DNA of 64,000 nucleotides from assembly GCF_016278385.1 (NCBI RefSeq), contig NZ_JADQBY010000014.1, positions 62,001-126,000 on the forward strand, in the 5' to 3' direction. The notes beneath the pieces are model-generated. The model was not told where the DNA came from and made no database searches. It saw only the letters and a list, made by a program, of their open reading frames with translations. Origin of the DNA: Methanolobus sp. Lineage in GTDB: Archaea > Halobacteriota > Methanosarcinia > Methanosarcinales > Methanosarcinaceae. The first letter of the stretch is position 1. Each line of letters starts with the position of its first letter. This document shows positions 28,131-37,851 of the stretch, piece by piece. The translations under genes and the position numbers were made by a program.

Positions 28131-29068
28131 TGGCGGCAATACTGGAGCCATATATTTATGAGGGTGGTATACACAAGCATACTCTTATAACTGAACTTCT
28201 GGAGGACCTCGGAGGCTACTTGATTCAGAAAGTTCCGGCAGCTACGGAAGTTACACTTGTCATGCTTATTCCTAGGGATGATGTTCATCTTATTGAAGAG
28301 CTTGGAAAGAAGCTTCTGGGTAAACTTACCAGGGCTCCTCTTACAGGAACTGAAATTGCTATTGTTTCCCCCACGCTTGCATCCCACCATCTTCCTCATT
28401 CAGCATGTGATGTAGCTGAATTTATGCGCAGAGGTGGTTCTAATACAAATATGATAGGACTTGCAAGGGGAATGGGCAGAAGGGTATCTCTTTCTGACAA
28501 CTATGAAAGGAAGCTTATCAATGAACACGATCTTGCGGTTTTTTCGTTTGGTACTTTCAGTGATTGTATCAAGAATAAGAAGCCAAAACTGCTGGAAGGC
28601 ATAATCATTCCAAAAATAGTTGCAGGAGGTCCTATTGATCTTAAGACCGAAGATGTCGCAAACGCAGATCTGTATGTTGGCGGTATTGGAAGGGTAGCCC
28701 ATCGTATGAGGAAAAGCGGGGAACTCAGTGCACTTGATATCCTGCTGGAGAAAGTTGTTGGAGTAGTGGAAAAAATGCGTGAGGATCTTGCAAAGGACCC
28801 TCTTGCTGTATTGCCTGCAAGGGTCATGAAAGAGATACACGAACAGATTCCTGAAATATTTGATGTATTCTCTCCTGCTCCTGTTACACTTCAGCTTGAC
28901 GGGTTGCGTGTAAAGCTTCCATACGAGCAATTCCATGAAAAAGTGGAAGGTCTTGAGTTTGATGAGGGTGTAAAGCTTTCCGATATGGCTGATATCACTC
29001 TGTCAAAAATGAAAAATTATATATTGGTCAAGATCAAACGTGAATCTGAGGTGGGATTCACCGCATGA
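28130..29068 (+). CDS. mmp7: Methanogenesis marker protein 7
   Basis: 312 residues. The N-terminus MAAILEPYIYEGGIHKHTLI and the internal LPHSACDVAEFMRRGGSNTN and IPKIVAGGPIDLKTEDVAN match the marker 7 family. Only a few Cys are visible (for example SACDV and FSDCIKNK). Part of the methyl-CoM reductase activation module encoded by this operon. Starts at the end of mmp17. Confidence 0.92.
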   Translation: MAAILEPYIYEGGIHKHTLITELLEDLGGYLIQKVPAATEVTLVMLIPRDDVHLIEELGKKLLGKLTRAPLTGTEIAIVSPTLASHHLPHSACDVAEFMRRGGSNTNMIGLARGMGRRVSLSDNYERKLINEHDLAVFSFGTFSDCIKNKKPKLLEGIIIPKIVAGGPIDLKTEDVANADLYVGGIGRVAHRMRKSGELSALDILLEKVVGVVEKMREDLAKDPLAVLPARVMKEIHEQIPEIFDVFSPAPVTLQLDGLRVKLPYEQFHEKVEGLEFDEGVKLSDMADITLSKMKNYILVKIKRESEVGFTA

Positions 29069-29099
29069 TTTCCTGCCAGCTATTACTTATGGGGTTATT

Positions 29100-29564
29100 A
29101 TGAATCTGAAAGAAATAAAGGAGATTCTCGACAAGGAGCCTAATGAGGCTGTCGAAGATATCCTGGCAGATGTTGAGAAGCGTTATGGTGAGATTCCTTA
29201 CATAATTAATTTCATGAAGGATATGCCGGAACTTTTCGTATCACGCATGATATATGAGAATAGTGTCATGCGAGAGTTCAAACGCATGGATCCTAAGACT
29301 GTGGAACTCATCTGCATAGCTGTGGCATCAGCTCTGCGTTGTGAACACTGTATGAAGACTCATGTGAGGGTTGCTAAAAGACTTGGCATTTCAAAGGAAG
29401 AGATATTCGATTCAATTTTGATAGCAAGCACCATTTCAACAGCTGCTGTTCTTGCAGAGGGCACGCGTTCTGTGGATTCAGAGTTCAATGAATGCAATTC
29501 AGGGGGGTCTACTTCTAATTGTGCTATATGCAATATCAATTCCGAACTGCCGGAAGAGGATTAA
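29100..29564 (+). CDS. Carboxymuconolactone decarboxylase (AhpD-like) family protein
   Basis: 154 residues from ATG 29100 (MNLKEIKEILD); an upstream in-frame ATG at 29040 lies inside mmp7 and is not used in my view. The AhpD-type redox motif is CEHCMKTHVRVAKRLG (CxxC near His). Family proteins are alkylhydroperoxidase-like, helical oligomers. It is 31 bases after mmp7 on the same strand and ends at a terminator, so it is the last gene of the marker operon. A role protecting the oxygen-sensitive activation machinery is inference. Confidence 0.88.
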   Translation: MNLKEIKEILDKEPNEAVEDILADVEKRYGEIPYIINFMKDMPELFVSRMIYENSVMREFKRMDPKTVELICIAVASALRCEHCMKTHVRVAKRLGISKEEIFDSILIASTISTAAVLAEGTRSVDSEFNECNSGGSTSNCAICNINSELPEED

Positions 29565-29576
29565 AAAAAAACATAA

Positions 29577-29602
29577 GGCCTTTTGATCAAGGCCCTGTTT
29601 TT
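29577..29602. terminator. Bidirectional hairpin terminator
   Basis: Arms GGCCTT and AAGGCC with a six-base loop, followed by five T on the plus strand and, on the other side, a run of nine A (29562-29570) that gives T on the minus strand. It lies between the convergent AhpD-like and presenilin-like genes, and can stop both. Confidence 0.6.
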
Positions 29603-29610
29603 AAAAAGGA

Positions 29611-30534
29611 TTAGTAGAAGGGTGTTCCCTGCCCGGAGGCCAGTACGCCCACTATGTATCCGAGTATGACACCACTGTTCAGAAATGGTAATCCTGCCTG
29701 TGGTTTTCCTTTCATGACCAGTATGGTCAATGCCATGAATCCTACGATTGTTCCTATCATTGCACCCAGTGCCGGATAGGATATGAATCCTATATAGTTC
29801 AGTGTTGCTTTCTGTACAAGGAATACATTTGCTGATACTACCAGTATGGTTGGCATTATAGCATCCCCAAGTCCCATGAAGAACGCTTCTCTCTCCTGCC
29901 CGTCTTCTTTTTTGAACGAGTCCTCAATGAATGAGTATTTTAGGTGTTTCGGGATTACGAACAATATGGGCAGGCGGAGGTCCATTACTCCTTCTGCAAG
30001 GTCTATCATGTGTTTTGTCTTGTAAACGGATATTGCATCATATATTGCAAGCAATAGAAGAAGCACTATTACTGGAAGAATGGATAATGATATTCCGAAA
30101 ATGGCGCTGGCTCCTGCTCCTATTATAAGTCCCACAGTGTCGATAATGTACCATTCCGGGAACTTGTAGAGCAGTATTGTAAGGGCGGCTGCTAGCAGGC
30201 CGGATACGACATTGTTTGTCATTATTGACACATCTGCAATGGACAGCAAAGCGTAGAACACATAGTACATGGTAGCTCCTACTGCAAGTAATATGGTAAG
30301 CTGTATAATCCATTGCATGTTTCTTTTAATGGCCATCAGTAACAGGAATGTGAATACAAGGATGACTCCTATGTAATATATGGCATTTGCAGTTGAATCA
30401 GGGTTTTCAAATGCCTGCATATCATTTGCATCCATAGGGCTTGCTAAAAGCAGGGCTGTGATTTGTACTGTAAGTATGATGGCTGCCATCACAATCATTG
30501 GTAGATACTCTTTAATGCCTGTTTCTGAACTCAA
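29611..30534 (-). CDS. Presenilin-like A22 family intramembrane protease
   Basis: 307 residues with about nine membrane helices. The two catalytic aspartates are in LLAIYDAISVYKTKH (YD motif) and AFFMGLGDAIMPTILVV (GxGD motif), and the PAL-type motif reads AGLPFLNSG near the C-terminus. This is the archaeal presenilin/signal peptide peptidase family, which cleaves membrane segments after signal-peptide or regulated release. Substrates are unknown. Confidence 0.93.
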   Translation of the reverse strand: MSSETGIKEYLPMIVMAAIILTVQITALLLASPMDANDMQAFENPDSTANAIYYIGVILVFTFLLLMAIKRNMQWIIQLTILLAVGATMYYVFYALLSIADVSIMTNNVVSGLLAAALTILLYKFPEWYIIDTVGLIIGAGASAIFGISLSILPVIVLLLLLAIYDAISVYKTKHMIDLAEGVMDLRLPILFVIPKHLKYSFIEDSFKKEDGQEREAFFMGLGDAIMPTILVVSANVFLVQKATLNYIGFISYPALGAMIGTIVGFMALTILVMKGKPQAGLPFLNSGVILGYIVGVLASGQGTPFY

Positions 30535-30681
30535 CGGTGCAACTCCATTTATATAAATTAACGCATATTATATATGTTTGTAGTAAATATCTTGTTCACT
30601 ATTTAAGTGATTCTCTTTTAAAAAAATAAAGTTAAATAATATAAATAGCAAAACAGCCCATATTAGTAATGAGGGATTAGA

Positions 30682-31005
30682 ATGGAAACCAGGGACATAT
30701 TATTTTCAGTTGTAATGGTAGTATCTTCATTTGTATTAACATATGAGTGGCTTGGAAGGTTCAAATACAGTCCGGCAAATGCCTTGATCATATTGGCCGC
30801 CATGGTCATGGTGGGTGCACTTGCTGCGATGATCCTGTCTGTTGACATCCGTCTTCGCAAGATTGACCATATGCTTGAGGCAAAAGAACGTTCTTTAAGG
30901 ATAAATATCCAGAGTGTTGAGAATAATCTCAATTCCAGGATGAATGAGGTTATTATAAAGATGGATGATATCATAGACTCCATGGACAGGACAAGGTACA
31001 GGTAA
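30682..31005 (+). CDS. Small membrane protein with coiled-coil C-terminus
   Basis: 107 residues. Two N-terminal hydrophobic helices (LLFSVVMVVSSFVLTYEW and ANALIILAAMVMVGALAAM), then a charged helical stretch with heptad-like spacing (LRKIDHMLEAKERSLRINIQ, VENNLNSRMNEVIIKMDDI). Topology suggests a membrane-anchored helix in the cytoplasm. Not recognised. It is divergent from the presenilin-like gene and has AT-rich TATA-like sequence around 30625-30645. Confidence 0.65.
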   Translation: METRDILFSVVMVVSSFVLTYEWLGRFKYSPANALIILAAMVMVGALAAMILSVDIRLRKIDHMLEAKERSLRINIQSVENNLNSRMNEVIIKMDDIIDSMDRTRYR

Positions 31006-31109
31006 ACAGTTAATAATAATATATACAGTTGTATTTTAATCCCGAAAACCATATTAACTAGGTTGCTGTAGGATGTAGAGATATATTTCTCTCTATAAGA
31101 GGTGCGTAC

Positions 31110-31424
31110 ATGCGCATTAATTTAGAACCGATAGGTATAATAAAGAAAGCCGGAAAATGTTCTGAAATTTTAATCTACTCTGACTTTGAGCAGCTTGTGA
31201 AGAACGTGATGTCAAAGTTAGGTAAGAATAATGGTGATCAGCATAGCCTTGTGGTAATTCACAAAAATAAAGATTCCAGTGACCTCCACCAGGTGCAGAT
31301 AACGAAGACACAGTTTATTGATAGGGTGGGAAATATTCTCAAAGTAGGAAAGATAGATGCGAATGACGATTCTGTTATTGATGTAAGACTTGAGTGCAAT
31401 GGACTTATAACACGTGAATTTTGA
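31110..31424 (+). CDS. Short TsaA/TrmO-like protein
   Basis: 104 residues. The N-terminus MRINLEPIGIIKK and the C-terminal TQFIDRVGNILKVGKIDAND, SVIDVRLE resemble the ends of the TrmO/TsaA beta-barrel (a SAM-dependent tRNA methyltransferase), but the catalytic middle is much shorter than the usual 130-160 residues and the family PRQ-type substrate motif is not seen. So it is a shortened relative, perhaps without methyltransferase activity. It is upstream of fen on the same strand, 40 bases away. Confidence 0.65.
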   Translation: MRINLEPIGIIKKAGKCSEILIYSDFEQLVKNVMSKLGKNNGDQHSLVVIHKNKDSSDLHQVQITKTQFIDRVGNILKVGKIDANDDSVIDVRLECNGLITREF

Positions 31425-31464
31425 GTGGTTTTAACTCACTTAGATACTATTGATATGGTTTTAT

Positions 31465-32481
31465 ATGGGTGTTGATATAGGAGAGCTCCTTACGAGGAGT
31501 ACGATTGAGGTATCTGACCTTTCTTTAGATATTGTGGCGATAGACGCCTTTAACACACTTTACCAGTTCTTAAGTATTATACGGCAGAGAGATGGTACTC
31601 CCCTTAAAGATTCGCAGGGTAATGTTACCTCTCATCTGTCAGGCATCCTTTACAGGATGACAAACATTGTGGAAGCAGGGGTAAAACCTGTTTTTGTTTT
31701 TGATGGCAAGCCTCCTGAGTGGAAATCATCCACAATTCAGAAACGTACTGAAACCCGCGAAAATGCAAAGATAAAATGGGCAGAGGCAAAGGAAAAAGGA
31801 CTTGCAGAAGAGGCATATAAGTATGCTCAAGCATCCTCAAAGGTTGATGCTGTAATCGTTGAAGATTCCAAGAAGCTGCTAACTGCAATGGGCATCCCGT
31901 ATGTGGATGCGCCTTCAGAGGGAGAGGCACAGGCCGCATACATGGTTAAGAAAGGCGATTCCGACAAAATAGCCTCCCAAGACTATGATTCCCTGCTATT
32001 TGGTTCTCCTCTGGTTGTCAGGAACCTGACAGTATCAGGTAAGAGGAAGCTCCCGAAAAAGAATATCTACGTTGATGTGAAACCTGAAACAATCAACCTT
32101 AAGGAAAGTCTGGATGTACTGGAGATAAGTCATTCACAGCTTATTGATATTGCTCTTTGCGTGGGCACTGATTATAATGAAGGACTTGAGGGCGTAGGTC
32201 CAAAAACAGCCCTTAAATTAATAAAGGAATACGGAACGATAGAAAAGGTTCTTAAAGCAAAAAGCATTAAAATTCCACATATTGAGGAAATAAAAGAGTT
32301 CTTTAAATCTCCTACTGTAACAGATGACTATTCCCTGAAGTGGAAAAAACCAGATTCACAAGCAGTAGTATCTTTCCTGTGCGCAGAACATGATTTTTCA
32401 GAGGACAGGGTGACAAAGGCTCTGGAACGCCTTGAAGCTTCTTCCGGAAGCGGCCAGAGCACCCTTGATAAGTGGTTCTAA
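31465..32481 (+). CDS. fen: Flap endonuclease 1
   Basis: 338 residues from ATG 31465 (MGVDIGELL), five codons inside the longest frame. The metal-binding acidic residues are in [45 protein letters not shown] and GTDYNEG. The C-terminal PIP box QSTLDKWF tethers it to PCNA. It removes 5' flaps in Okazaki fragment processing and repair. Its stop TAA overlaps the stop TAG of the convergent gpmI gene, leaving no spacer between the coding regions. Confidence 0.97.
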   Translation: MGVDIGELLTRSTIEVSDLSLDIVAIDAFNTLYQFLSIIRQRDGTPLKDSQGNVTSHLSGILYRMTNIVEAGVKPVFVFDGKPPEWKSSTIQKRTETRENAKIKWAEAKEKGLAEEAYKYAQASSKVDAVIVEDSKKLLTAMGIPYVDAPSEGEAQAAYMVKKGDSDKIASQDYDSLLFGSPLVVRNLTVSGKRKLPKKNIYVDVKPETINLKESLDVLEISHSQLIDIALCVGTDYNEGLEGVGPKTALKLIKEYGTIEKVLKAKSIKIPHIEEIKEFFKSPTVTDDYSLKWKKPDSQAVVSFLCAEHDFSEDRVTKALERLEASSGSGQSTLDKWF

Positions 32482-34025
32482 TCTTGCGTTTTAATGAGTG
32501 ATATTCCTGTCATCGATTCAGGCTTTTCGATATCCAGTATTTCCAGCATTGTAGGGGCAATATCTGAAAGTTTTCCATCCTGGAGTATCATTTCTTCCTG
32601 TCCATTTACCAAGAGGCACATCACGGGGTTGGATGTGTGTGCAGTATGTGGTTTTCCGGTATTGTAGTCAATCATTTTTTCAGCATTGCCGTGGTCTGCA
32701 GTTATTATGGCAGCACCCCTTTTTTCAATAATTGCCTCTACTATTTTTCCCACACATTCATCTATAGTCTCAATGGCCTTGATGGCTGCATCAACAATTC
32801 CTGTATGGCCTACCATATCCATGTTGGCAAAATTGAGAATAATAACATCATAATTATCAGAGCGTATCTTCTCTACAAGTTCATCAGTGACCTCATAGGC
32901 ACTCATCTCCGGTTTAAGGTCATATGTGGCAACATCTGGCGATCTTATCATGCATCTGTCCTCGCCTTCGTTCTTCTCTTCCACACCACCGTTGAAGAAA
33001 AATGTCACATGGGCATACTTTTCAGTCTCAGCTATACGGAGTTGTTTTTTGTTATGCCTGCTTAGCACTTCTCCGAGCGTGTCTTCTATTGCCTCAGGTG
33101 GAAATGCAATCGGTACATCGAGTTTTTCGTCATATTCTGCCATGCAGACATAATGGACATCAGGTGCTACTTTTCTCTCAAAACCATCAAAATCCCTGTC
33201 AACAAATGCGTATGTCATCTGTCTTGCCCTGTCCGGACGGAAGTTGAAGAAAATAACTGAGTCCTTGTTTTTGACAGTTGCAATAGGTTTTTCATCCCCA
33301 TCTGTGATAACAGTTGGTTTGACAAACTCGTCATTCTCGCCCCTGTCATAGGCATGGCTAACTGCTGATACTGCGTCCTCAGCAAGGATTCCCTCGCCAA
33401 GTGTGAGTGCATCGTATGCCAGTTTAGTACGTTCCCATCGCTTATCCCGGTCCATTGCATAATACCTGCCACTGACTGTCGCAGTCTTTGCTATACCTGT
33501 ACTTCTGCAGAACTCCTCATGAGCTTTCATATCCTCAAGGGCGGTCTGTGGGGGAACATCCCTTCCATCCAGGAATGCGTGGATGTAAACTCTTTCAAGG
33601 CCTTCATTTTTTGCCATTTCCACAAGAGCTCTCATGTGGTCCATATGGCTGTGTACGCCACCGTATGAGAACAGTCCCATAAGGTGCAGTGAGGAGTCAT
33701 TTTGCTTTGCCTGCTCCATTGCTTCAAGAAGCACCTGGTTTTTGAAAAAAGAACCTTCTTTAATGTCTTTGTTGATACGTGTGAGATCCTGATAAATTAT
33801 CCGGCCTGCACCAATGTTAAGGTGGCCTACCTCAGAGTTCCCCATCTGTCCTGCAGGAAGTCCTACACCTTCTCCTGAAACTTGTAGTAAGCATGTGGGA
33901 TATTTCTCTATCAGTGAGTCAAGTACAGGGGTATTTGCAGCCATAACTGCATTCCCATGCTTTTCTGTGGTGTATCCCCAGCCATCAATTATCATCAGTA
34001 AAAGTGGTCCGTTCTCATATGACAT
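32478..34025 (-). CDS. gpmI: 2,3-bisphosphoglycerate-independent phosphoglycerate mutase
   Basis: 515 residues from ATG 34025 ([17 protein letters not shown]), the usual family start; the frame is open to 34094 but that part overlaps the neighbouring MATE gene. Motifs: IDGWGY with the metal-binding Asp, the phospho-Ser site [17 protein letters not shown], the substrate pocket HSHMDHM and the metal site [11 protein letters not shown]. It interconverts 2- and 3-phosphoglycerate in glycolysis/gluconeogenesis with Mn. Stop is TAG. Confidence 0.96.
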   Translation of the reverse strand: MSYENGPLLLMIIDGWGYTTEKHGNAVMAANTPVLDSLIEKYPTCLLQVSGEGVGLPAGQMGNSEVGHLNIGAGRIIYQDLTRINKDIKEGSFFKNQVLLEAMEQAKQNDSSLHLMGLFSYGGVHSHMDHMRALVEMAKNEGLERVYIHAFLDGRDVPPQTALEDMKAHEEFCRSTGIAKTATVSGRYYAMDRDKRWERTKLAYDALTLGEGILAEDAVSAVSHAYDRGENDEFVKPTVITDGDEKPIATVKNKDSVIFFNFRPDRARQMTYAFVDRDFDGFERKVAPDVHYVCMAEYDEKLDVPIAFPPEAIEDTLGEVLSRHNKKQLRIAETEKYAHVTFFFNGGVEEKNEGEDRCMIRSPDVATYDLKPEMSAYEVTDELVEKIRSDNYDVIILNFANMDMVGHTGIVDAAIKAIETIDECVGKIVEAIIEKRGAAIITADHGNAEKMIDYNTGKPHTAHTSNPVMCLLVNGQEEMILQDGKLSDIAPTMLEILDIEKPESMTGISLIKTQD

Positions 34026-34074
34026 GGATTGTAGAATTGTCCTGAAGGTTTTTAAATGCGTTGTCTTACTTTCC

Positions 34075-35513
34075 TTAGGATGCGATACTTTCACCCATGT
34101 TTGTTAATATTTTGAATTCCCTGAGCACCATCACAAGAGTTAGGAGAAATGAAAGACTGTCTGATAATGGAAATGCCATCCATACACCGGTTAGCTGGAA
34201 GAAATGGGGAAGTATTATGACCAGGGGTATCAGGAACAATAATTGGCGACTCATGGCAAGCACAAAGGACGGACGTGTTTTTCCTATGGCCTGGTAGAGG
34301 GATGCTCCAACTACCTGAAAACCTACAAGTGGCAGTGCCATTACCATTATGCGTGTTGCAGATTTTCCCGATGAGATCAGTTGCTGGTCTGTGGTAAATA
34401 TACTGAACAATTGTTCAGGGAAAACAAGTAGCAGTGCGAATCCAAGGATTACCATGGCAGTTGTGATGAGCATTGATAGTTTTACTGAATCCATCACACG
34501 GGAAAAGTTTCTGGTGCCATAGTTGAATCCGACAATCGGTTGCAATCCCTGTACAATACCATACATTGGCATGAAAGTGAACATGAATCGGTTGGCGACA
34601 CCAAATAGTGCTATGGCAACGTCACCTCCTCCATAGGCAAGGAGTATGTTGTTCAGTACTATTACCATAAGGCTGCTTGATGCATTTCTTGCATGGGGGC
34701 TCATTCCTATTGCAATGCTTTCCTTTGCAATGTCCCATTTTATTTTAGGTATTTAGTATGGAATCTGAGACTGGAGTTTCCTGATGCAAAATACCACACG
34801 AGGAACAAAGCTCCGGTTATCTGAGCAATAACAGTTGCAATAGCTGCTCCTTTTACTCCCAATCCAAAACCGTAAATATGCAGTGGTTCAATTATAATTC
34901 CGAGCTTATTTGCGAGAAAATTGAATTCTATATCTCCTGAATTGAAGATGAACAGAGGGTCAATTATGATATTCACAAAGGCTGAAATAAGCATTGTATA
35001 CATTGCTACTTTTGCATTTCCTTCCGAACGCACAACGTTGTTCATTGACAGGGTAAACATGAAAAATATTGATCCGTAGAGTATTACGCTCAGGTAATCT
35101 ACGGCATAAGGCATGATTGTGTCAGTAGCCCCGAACAACCGTAGTATGGGTGTGATGAATACGCTTCCAACTATGCATATGAATGCACTTGTTATCAGTA
35201 CCATGAAGAGCACATTCCCCATTACGTTCTCAGCTCTGTCATGGTTCTTTTCACCGAGACTGCGTGATATCATGGACGCTCCACCTATTCCTATAGCAAG
35301 GGCTGTCGCCATAATTATCATCATGACAGGGAACGCAACTGCTATTCCCCCTATGGCCTGTATACTGTTATCACCAAGTGCCTGTCCTACAAAAGCAGTA
35401 TCTACCAGGTTATAGAGTGCCATGACTAACATCCCTACTGTGGCGGGTGCAGATAGTTTGAAAAGGAGCTTGCCTATGCTTTCGTCAGCTAATAATCTAC
35501 TTCGTTTGTGCAA
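34075..35513 (-). pseudogene. MATE family efflux transporter, one-base frameshift
   Basis: Two adjacent frames together make one MATE protein of about 480 residues. The first (35513 to stop at 34740) encodes the N-terminal six helices, including LVDTAFVGQALGDNS and SEGNAKVAMYTMLISAFVNI. The second (into 34075) carries on PKIKWDIAKESIAIGMSPHA and the C-terminal half (GIVQGLQPIVGFNYG). Adding one A to the four-A run (34743-34746 on the plus strand are T) joins them as YLKIKWDIAKESIAIGM. The transporter would exchange cations for drugs or metabolites. Either a recent inactivation or a sequence error in a homopolymer. Confidence 0.85.
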
Positions 35514-35638
35514 TGAATGTGGCTTCTTCCCTGAAAAGAGGGATGCAACTAATAGACAGGATATTTGTATTTATCTTTTTCTTTCATTGTGTATAGACAC
35601 TTTTTCCCGGTTTATTTATATGTGTTTATATTCCTGAT

Positions 35639-35968
35639 TTAAGCTGTCCCTATATGTTTGAGCATAAGGTTGAACAGAAGCAGGAGGTTGCTTTCAAAAA
35701 AGATAATCTCACTGCTGCTTCTATCCTTACCGGTTGCAGTAAGCAGGGTGAACTCGAGGTCCTTTTCAGCTTCAATGCGTATTCTTGAATAAGGATCCAG
35801 AGTTTCAGTTCTTTCATCTGATATGGTCCTGGCAACTGAAAATGGGTCCAGATATTTGTTAACCCAACAATTGAGTTCCTTTCTGTATCTTACAGAAAGG
35901 GACATGTTCTTTATTCTCTTCAATGCACTCTGCTTGTTGTCTTCATAGTATGCTATCCAATCAGACAT
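35639..35968 (-). CDS. Hypothetical protein
   Basis: 109 residues, soluble, with acidic and basic clusters. It starts MSDWIAYYEDNKQSALKRIK and has LNCWVNKYLDPFSVARTIS. The codon use and start context look real, and it is followed by the MATE promoter region. I do not recognise a family. Confidence 0.6.
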   Translation of the reverse strand: MSDWIAYYEDNKQSALKRIKNMSLSVRYRKELNCWVNKYLDPFSVARTISDERTETLDPYSRIRIEAEKDLEFTLLTATGKDRSSSEIIFFESNLLLLFNLMLKHIGTA

Positions 35969-36438
35969 TGAATCTCCCCTTTATTTTCCCGAATAATTGA
36001 ACTAATCCAATGAATTAATTTGTTAGTTCTGCAATATTAACTTTCTCAGAAATAATATATATATTTATCTCCCTATTTTATCATGGACTGTGAGTTTATC
36101 CAATTATTTCCAGAAACTTCTTTCTTTAAATCTGTCCTGTATTTCTGTAATAACTAGCAGTTGATATGCTACTAACTTAATCGAAAATAGAGTTTTATTC
36201 ATGAGGCAGGCCAAATTTGTTATATTTGTAGCTACTGTGCCTCCCAAAATAAAAGTAGGGGAGTTTATGAAACAGAATCGGTATTTAATCTGAAATTCTA
36301 TTAGACGGCTTCAAGTTGTGCAACAACTATACGCTAGTTTCCCTCCTGCACAGAGACAAGCAGATATGCAATAGCGGGTAACTCTCTCAGACGATATAAT
36401 TCTGTTTACAACACCTATTTTATCACAGGTATTTGAGA
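35969..36438. other. AT-rich region beside WbqC island
   Basis: 470 bases with no convincing ORF. It holds the left arm of an imperfect direct repeat (36091-36120). The second arm is at 37281-37310, on the other side of the wbqC-like gene. TATA-like sequence (about 36050-36065) and a 24-codon frame (36084-36158) are present, but the frame has no start context and was not called. Confidence 0.5.
36091..36120. repeat. Left arm of degenerate direct repeat flanking wbqC-like gene
   Basis: Thirty bases, starting TGAGTTTATC, that match 37281-37310 at 26 of 30 positions by eye; similarity continues weakly downstream of both arms. The two arms enclose the WbqC-like gene, which suggests a duplication or insertion of that segment. 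Confidence 0.45.
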
Positions 36439-37149
36439 TTACTGATGTATAATATCATAACAATTCAAGTAATGTTTGATGTTGTCCAGAGAATTGAACA
36501 TCATGACGTCAACTATTGATAAGGAGGGTATAAACTCACTATTAAATTGTTGATATTCAATATTTTGCGTATTTATAAAACCAAGTTCAATTCCCTCTGA
36601 TTCAAAAAACTCACTCTTGTAAAGTTCAAGTCCGCCAATTGGATTCAAATATGAAGTGGCTGACATTTTTTTGCATATTTCGAGAACTTTATGTTCACGC
36701 TTTAAAGAATGATCCATATCTATAGTTGATAAAATAGTAATTTCAGTATCTATCTCCAGATATTTTGAAACTGTTTTTATGGAGTTTAATAGGAAGTCAA
36801 ACAGATTTTGTTCTTCACAGTAAATACATTTTTCTATTATTGGCATAGCCTGTTCAAAGTATGGTGCTTTGAGGTAAGCCGCTTTTATTCTTCGGAAAAG
36901 CTTGTCTGCATCTTTTTCAAAATATTGCTCTGATATTTGTATATCGCAAATATTTGAATAATTAGAACCAGATTTAACAGGTACACTAAAAACGTCCTCT
37001 TTTCCATTATTCAAAAATCGATTGCGCCTCATCCACCCTTTTTTAGTGAATTGTAGGTTGTCACCAATTACAAAATTATCAACTACATTCAAAAGTTGCC
37101 AGTAACCAATATATGGCAAGAAGTATGGTTGCATTATACCCAATTTCAT
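36439..37149 (-). CDS. WbqC-like family protein
   Basis: 236 residues. It begins MKLGIMQPYFLPYIGYWQLL, the WbqC signature (MQPYFxPYIGYxQL). Later TKKGWMRRNRF and FIPSLSIVDVMMFNS are also typical. WbqC proteins are often in O-antigen or glycan loci but their enzyme activity is undefined. The gene stands alone, in AT-rich surroundings flanked by imperfect direct repeats, so lateral acquisition is plausible. Its end is preceded by a region of no coding signal. Confidence 0.85.
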   Translation of the reverse strand: MKLGIMQPYFLPYIGYWQLLNVVDNFVIGDNLQFTKKGWMRRNRFLNNGKEDVFSVPVKSGSNYSNICDIQISEQYFEKDADKLFRRIKAAYLKAPYFEQAMPIIEKCIYCEEQNLFDFLLNSIKTVSKYLEIDTEITILSTIDMDHSLKREHKVLEICKKMSATSYLNPIGGLELYKSEFFESEGIELGFINTQNIEYQQFNSEFIPSLSIVDVMMFNSLDNIKHYLNCYDIIHQ

Positions 37150-37280
37150 CTAAATTCTTCCGTTTTTACCATGTAAAGTAGTAAGAATTCACACAATAAT
37201 TTTCACAATAGTACATATTTACTGAAAGTATGTCTGACAAATGTATATGTACTTTACGGCAGACAAGAGTGTCCAGGAAG

Positions 37281-37310
37281 AGAGTTTATCTAATTAGTTC
37301 CATAAACTTC
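37281..37310. repeat. Right arm of degenerate direct repeat flanking wbqC-like gene
   Basis: Partner of 36091-36120 (26 of 30 identical by eye). It lies in the msrB upstream region. Confidence 0.45.
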
Positions 37311-37412
37311 TTTTCCTAATTAGAAAGCTCCAATGTAATTTTTGTGAATTATCTGCTGGTTCACGTCATCTATTTATGTTAATATGGGCATTTTTTTATG
37401 GGGAGTTTGAAA

Positions 37413-37811
37413 ATGGAAGGATCTATAAAGAAGACTGATGAGCAGTGGAAGGATACACTGACCAAGGACCAGTTTATCGTACTGCGCCAGAAAGGCACAG
37501 AAGCACCTTTTACGGGTAAGTACTATGCAAACAAGGAGAAGGGCACTTATCTGTGTGCAGCATGTGGGCAGAAGTTATTCAGCTCGGACACCAAATATGA
37601 TTCGGGAAGTGGATGGCCAAGTTTCTTCAAACCTGTATCTGAGGGAAAGGTCGCACTCAAAGAAGATAATAGTAATTTTATGAAGAGGACGGAAGTTGTA
37701 TGTAGTCGATGCGGAAGTCATCTGGGTCATGTTTTTGATGACGGACCTGCGCCTACAGGGGAAAGGTTCTGTATAAATTCGGTTTCACTGGATTTTAAAA
37801 AAGAAGATTGA
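37413..37811 (+). CDS. msrB: Peptide-methionine (R)-S-oxide reductase
   Basis: 132 residues from ATG 37413 (MEGSIKKTD), preceded by GGGAG at the proper distance; an ATG at 37398 is also in frame. Zinc ligands CAAC and CSRC are present; the catalytic Cys is in [11 protein letters not shown], and the substrate-binding GSGWPSF is intact. It reduces methionine-R-sulfoxide in proteins, a defence against oxidative damage in an anaerobe. It ends at a bidirectional terminator. Confidence 0.97.
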   Translation: MEGSIKKTDEQWKDTLTKDQFIVLRQKGTEAPFTGKYYANKEKGTYLCAACGQKLFSSDTKYDSGSGWPSFFKPVSEGKVALKEDNSNFMKRTEVVCSRCGSHLGHVFDDGPAPTGERFCINSVSLDFKKED

Positions 37812-37828
37812 ATTATTTGAAATAATTA

Positions 37829-37850
37829 TTTGAGGCCAGAAAGCCTCAAA
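37829..37850. terminator. Bidirectional hairpin between msrB and cupredoxin-like gene
   Basis: Perfect 8-base arms TTTGAGGC and GCCTCAAA with a six-base loop, between convergent genes, directly before the stop of the minus-strand gene. Confidence 0.6.
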
Positions 37851-37851
37851 C

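Noticed and set aside
36084-36158. 24-codon frame overlapping the left direct-repeat arm
   Set aside because: No ribosome site, no similar frame in the other arm, and too short to support.
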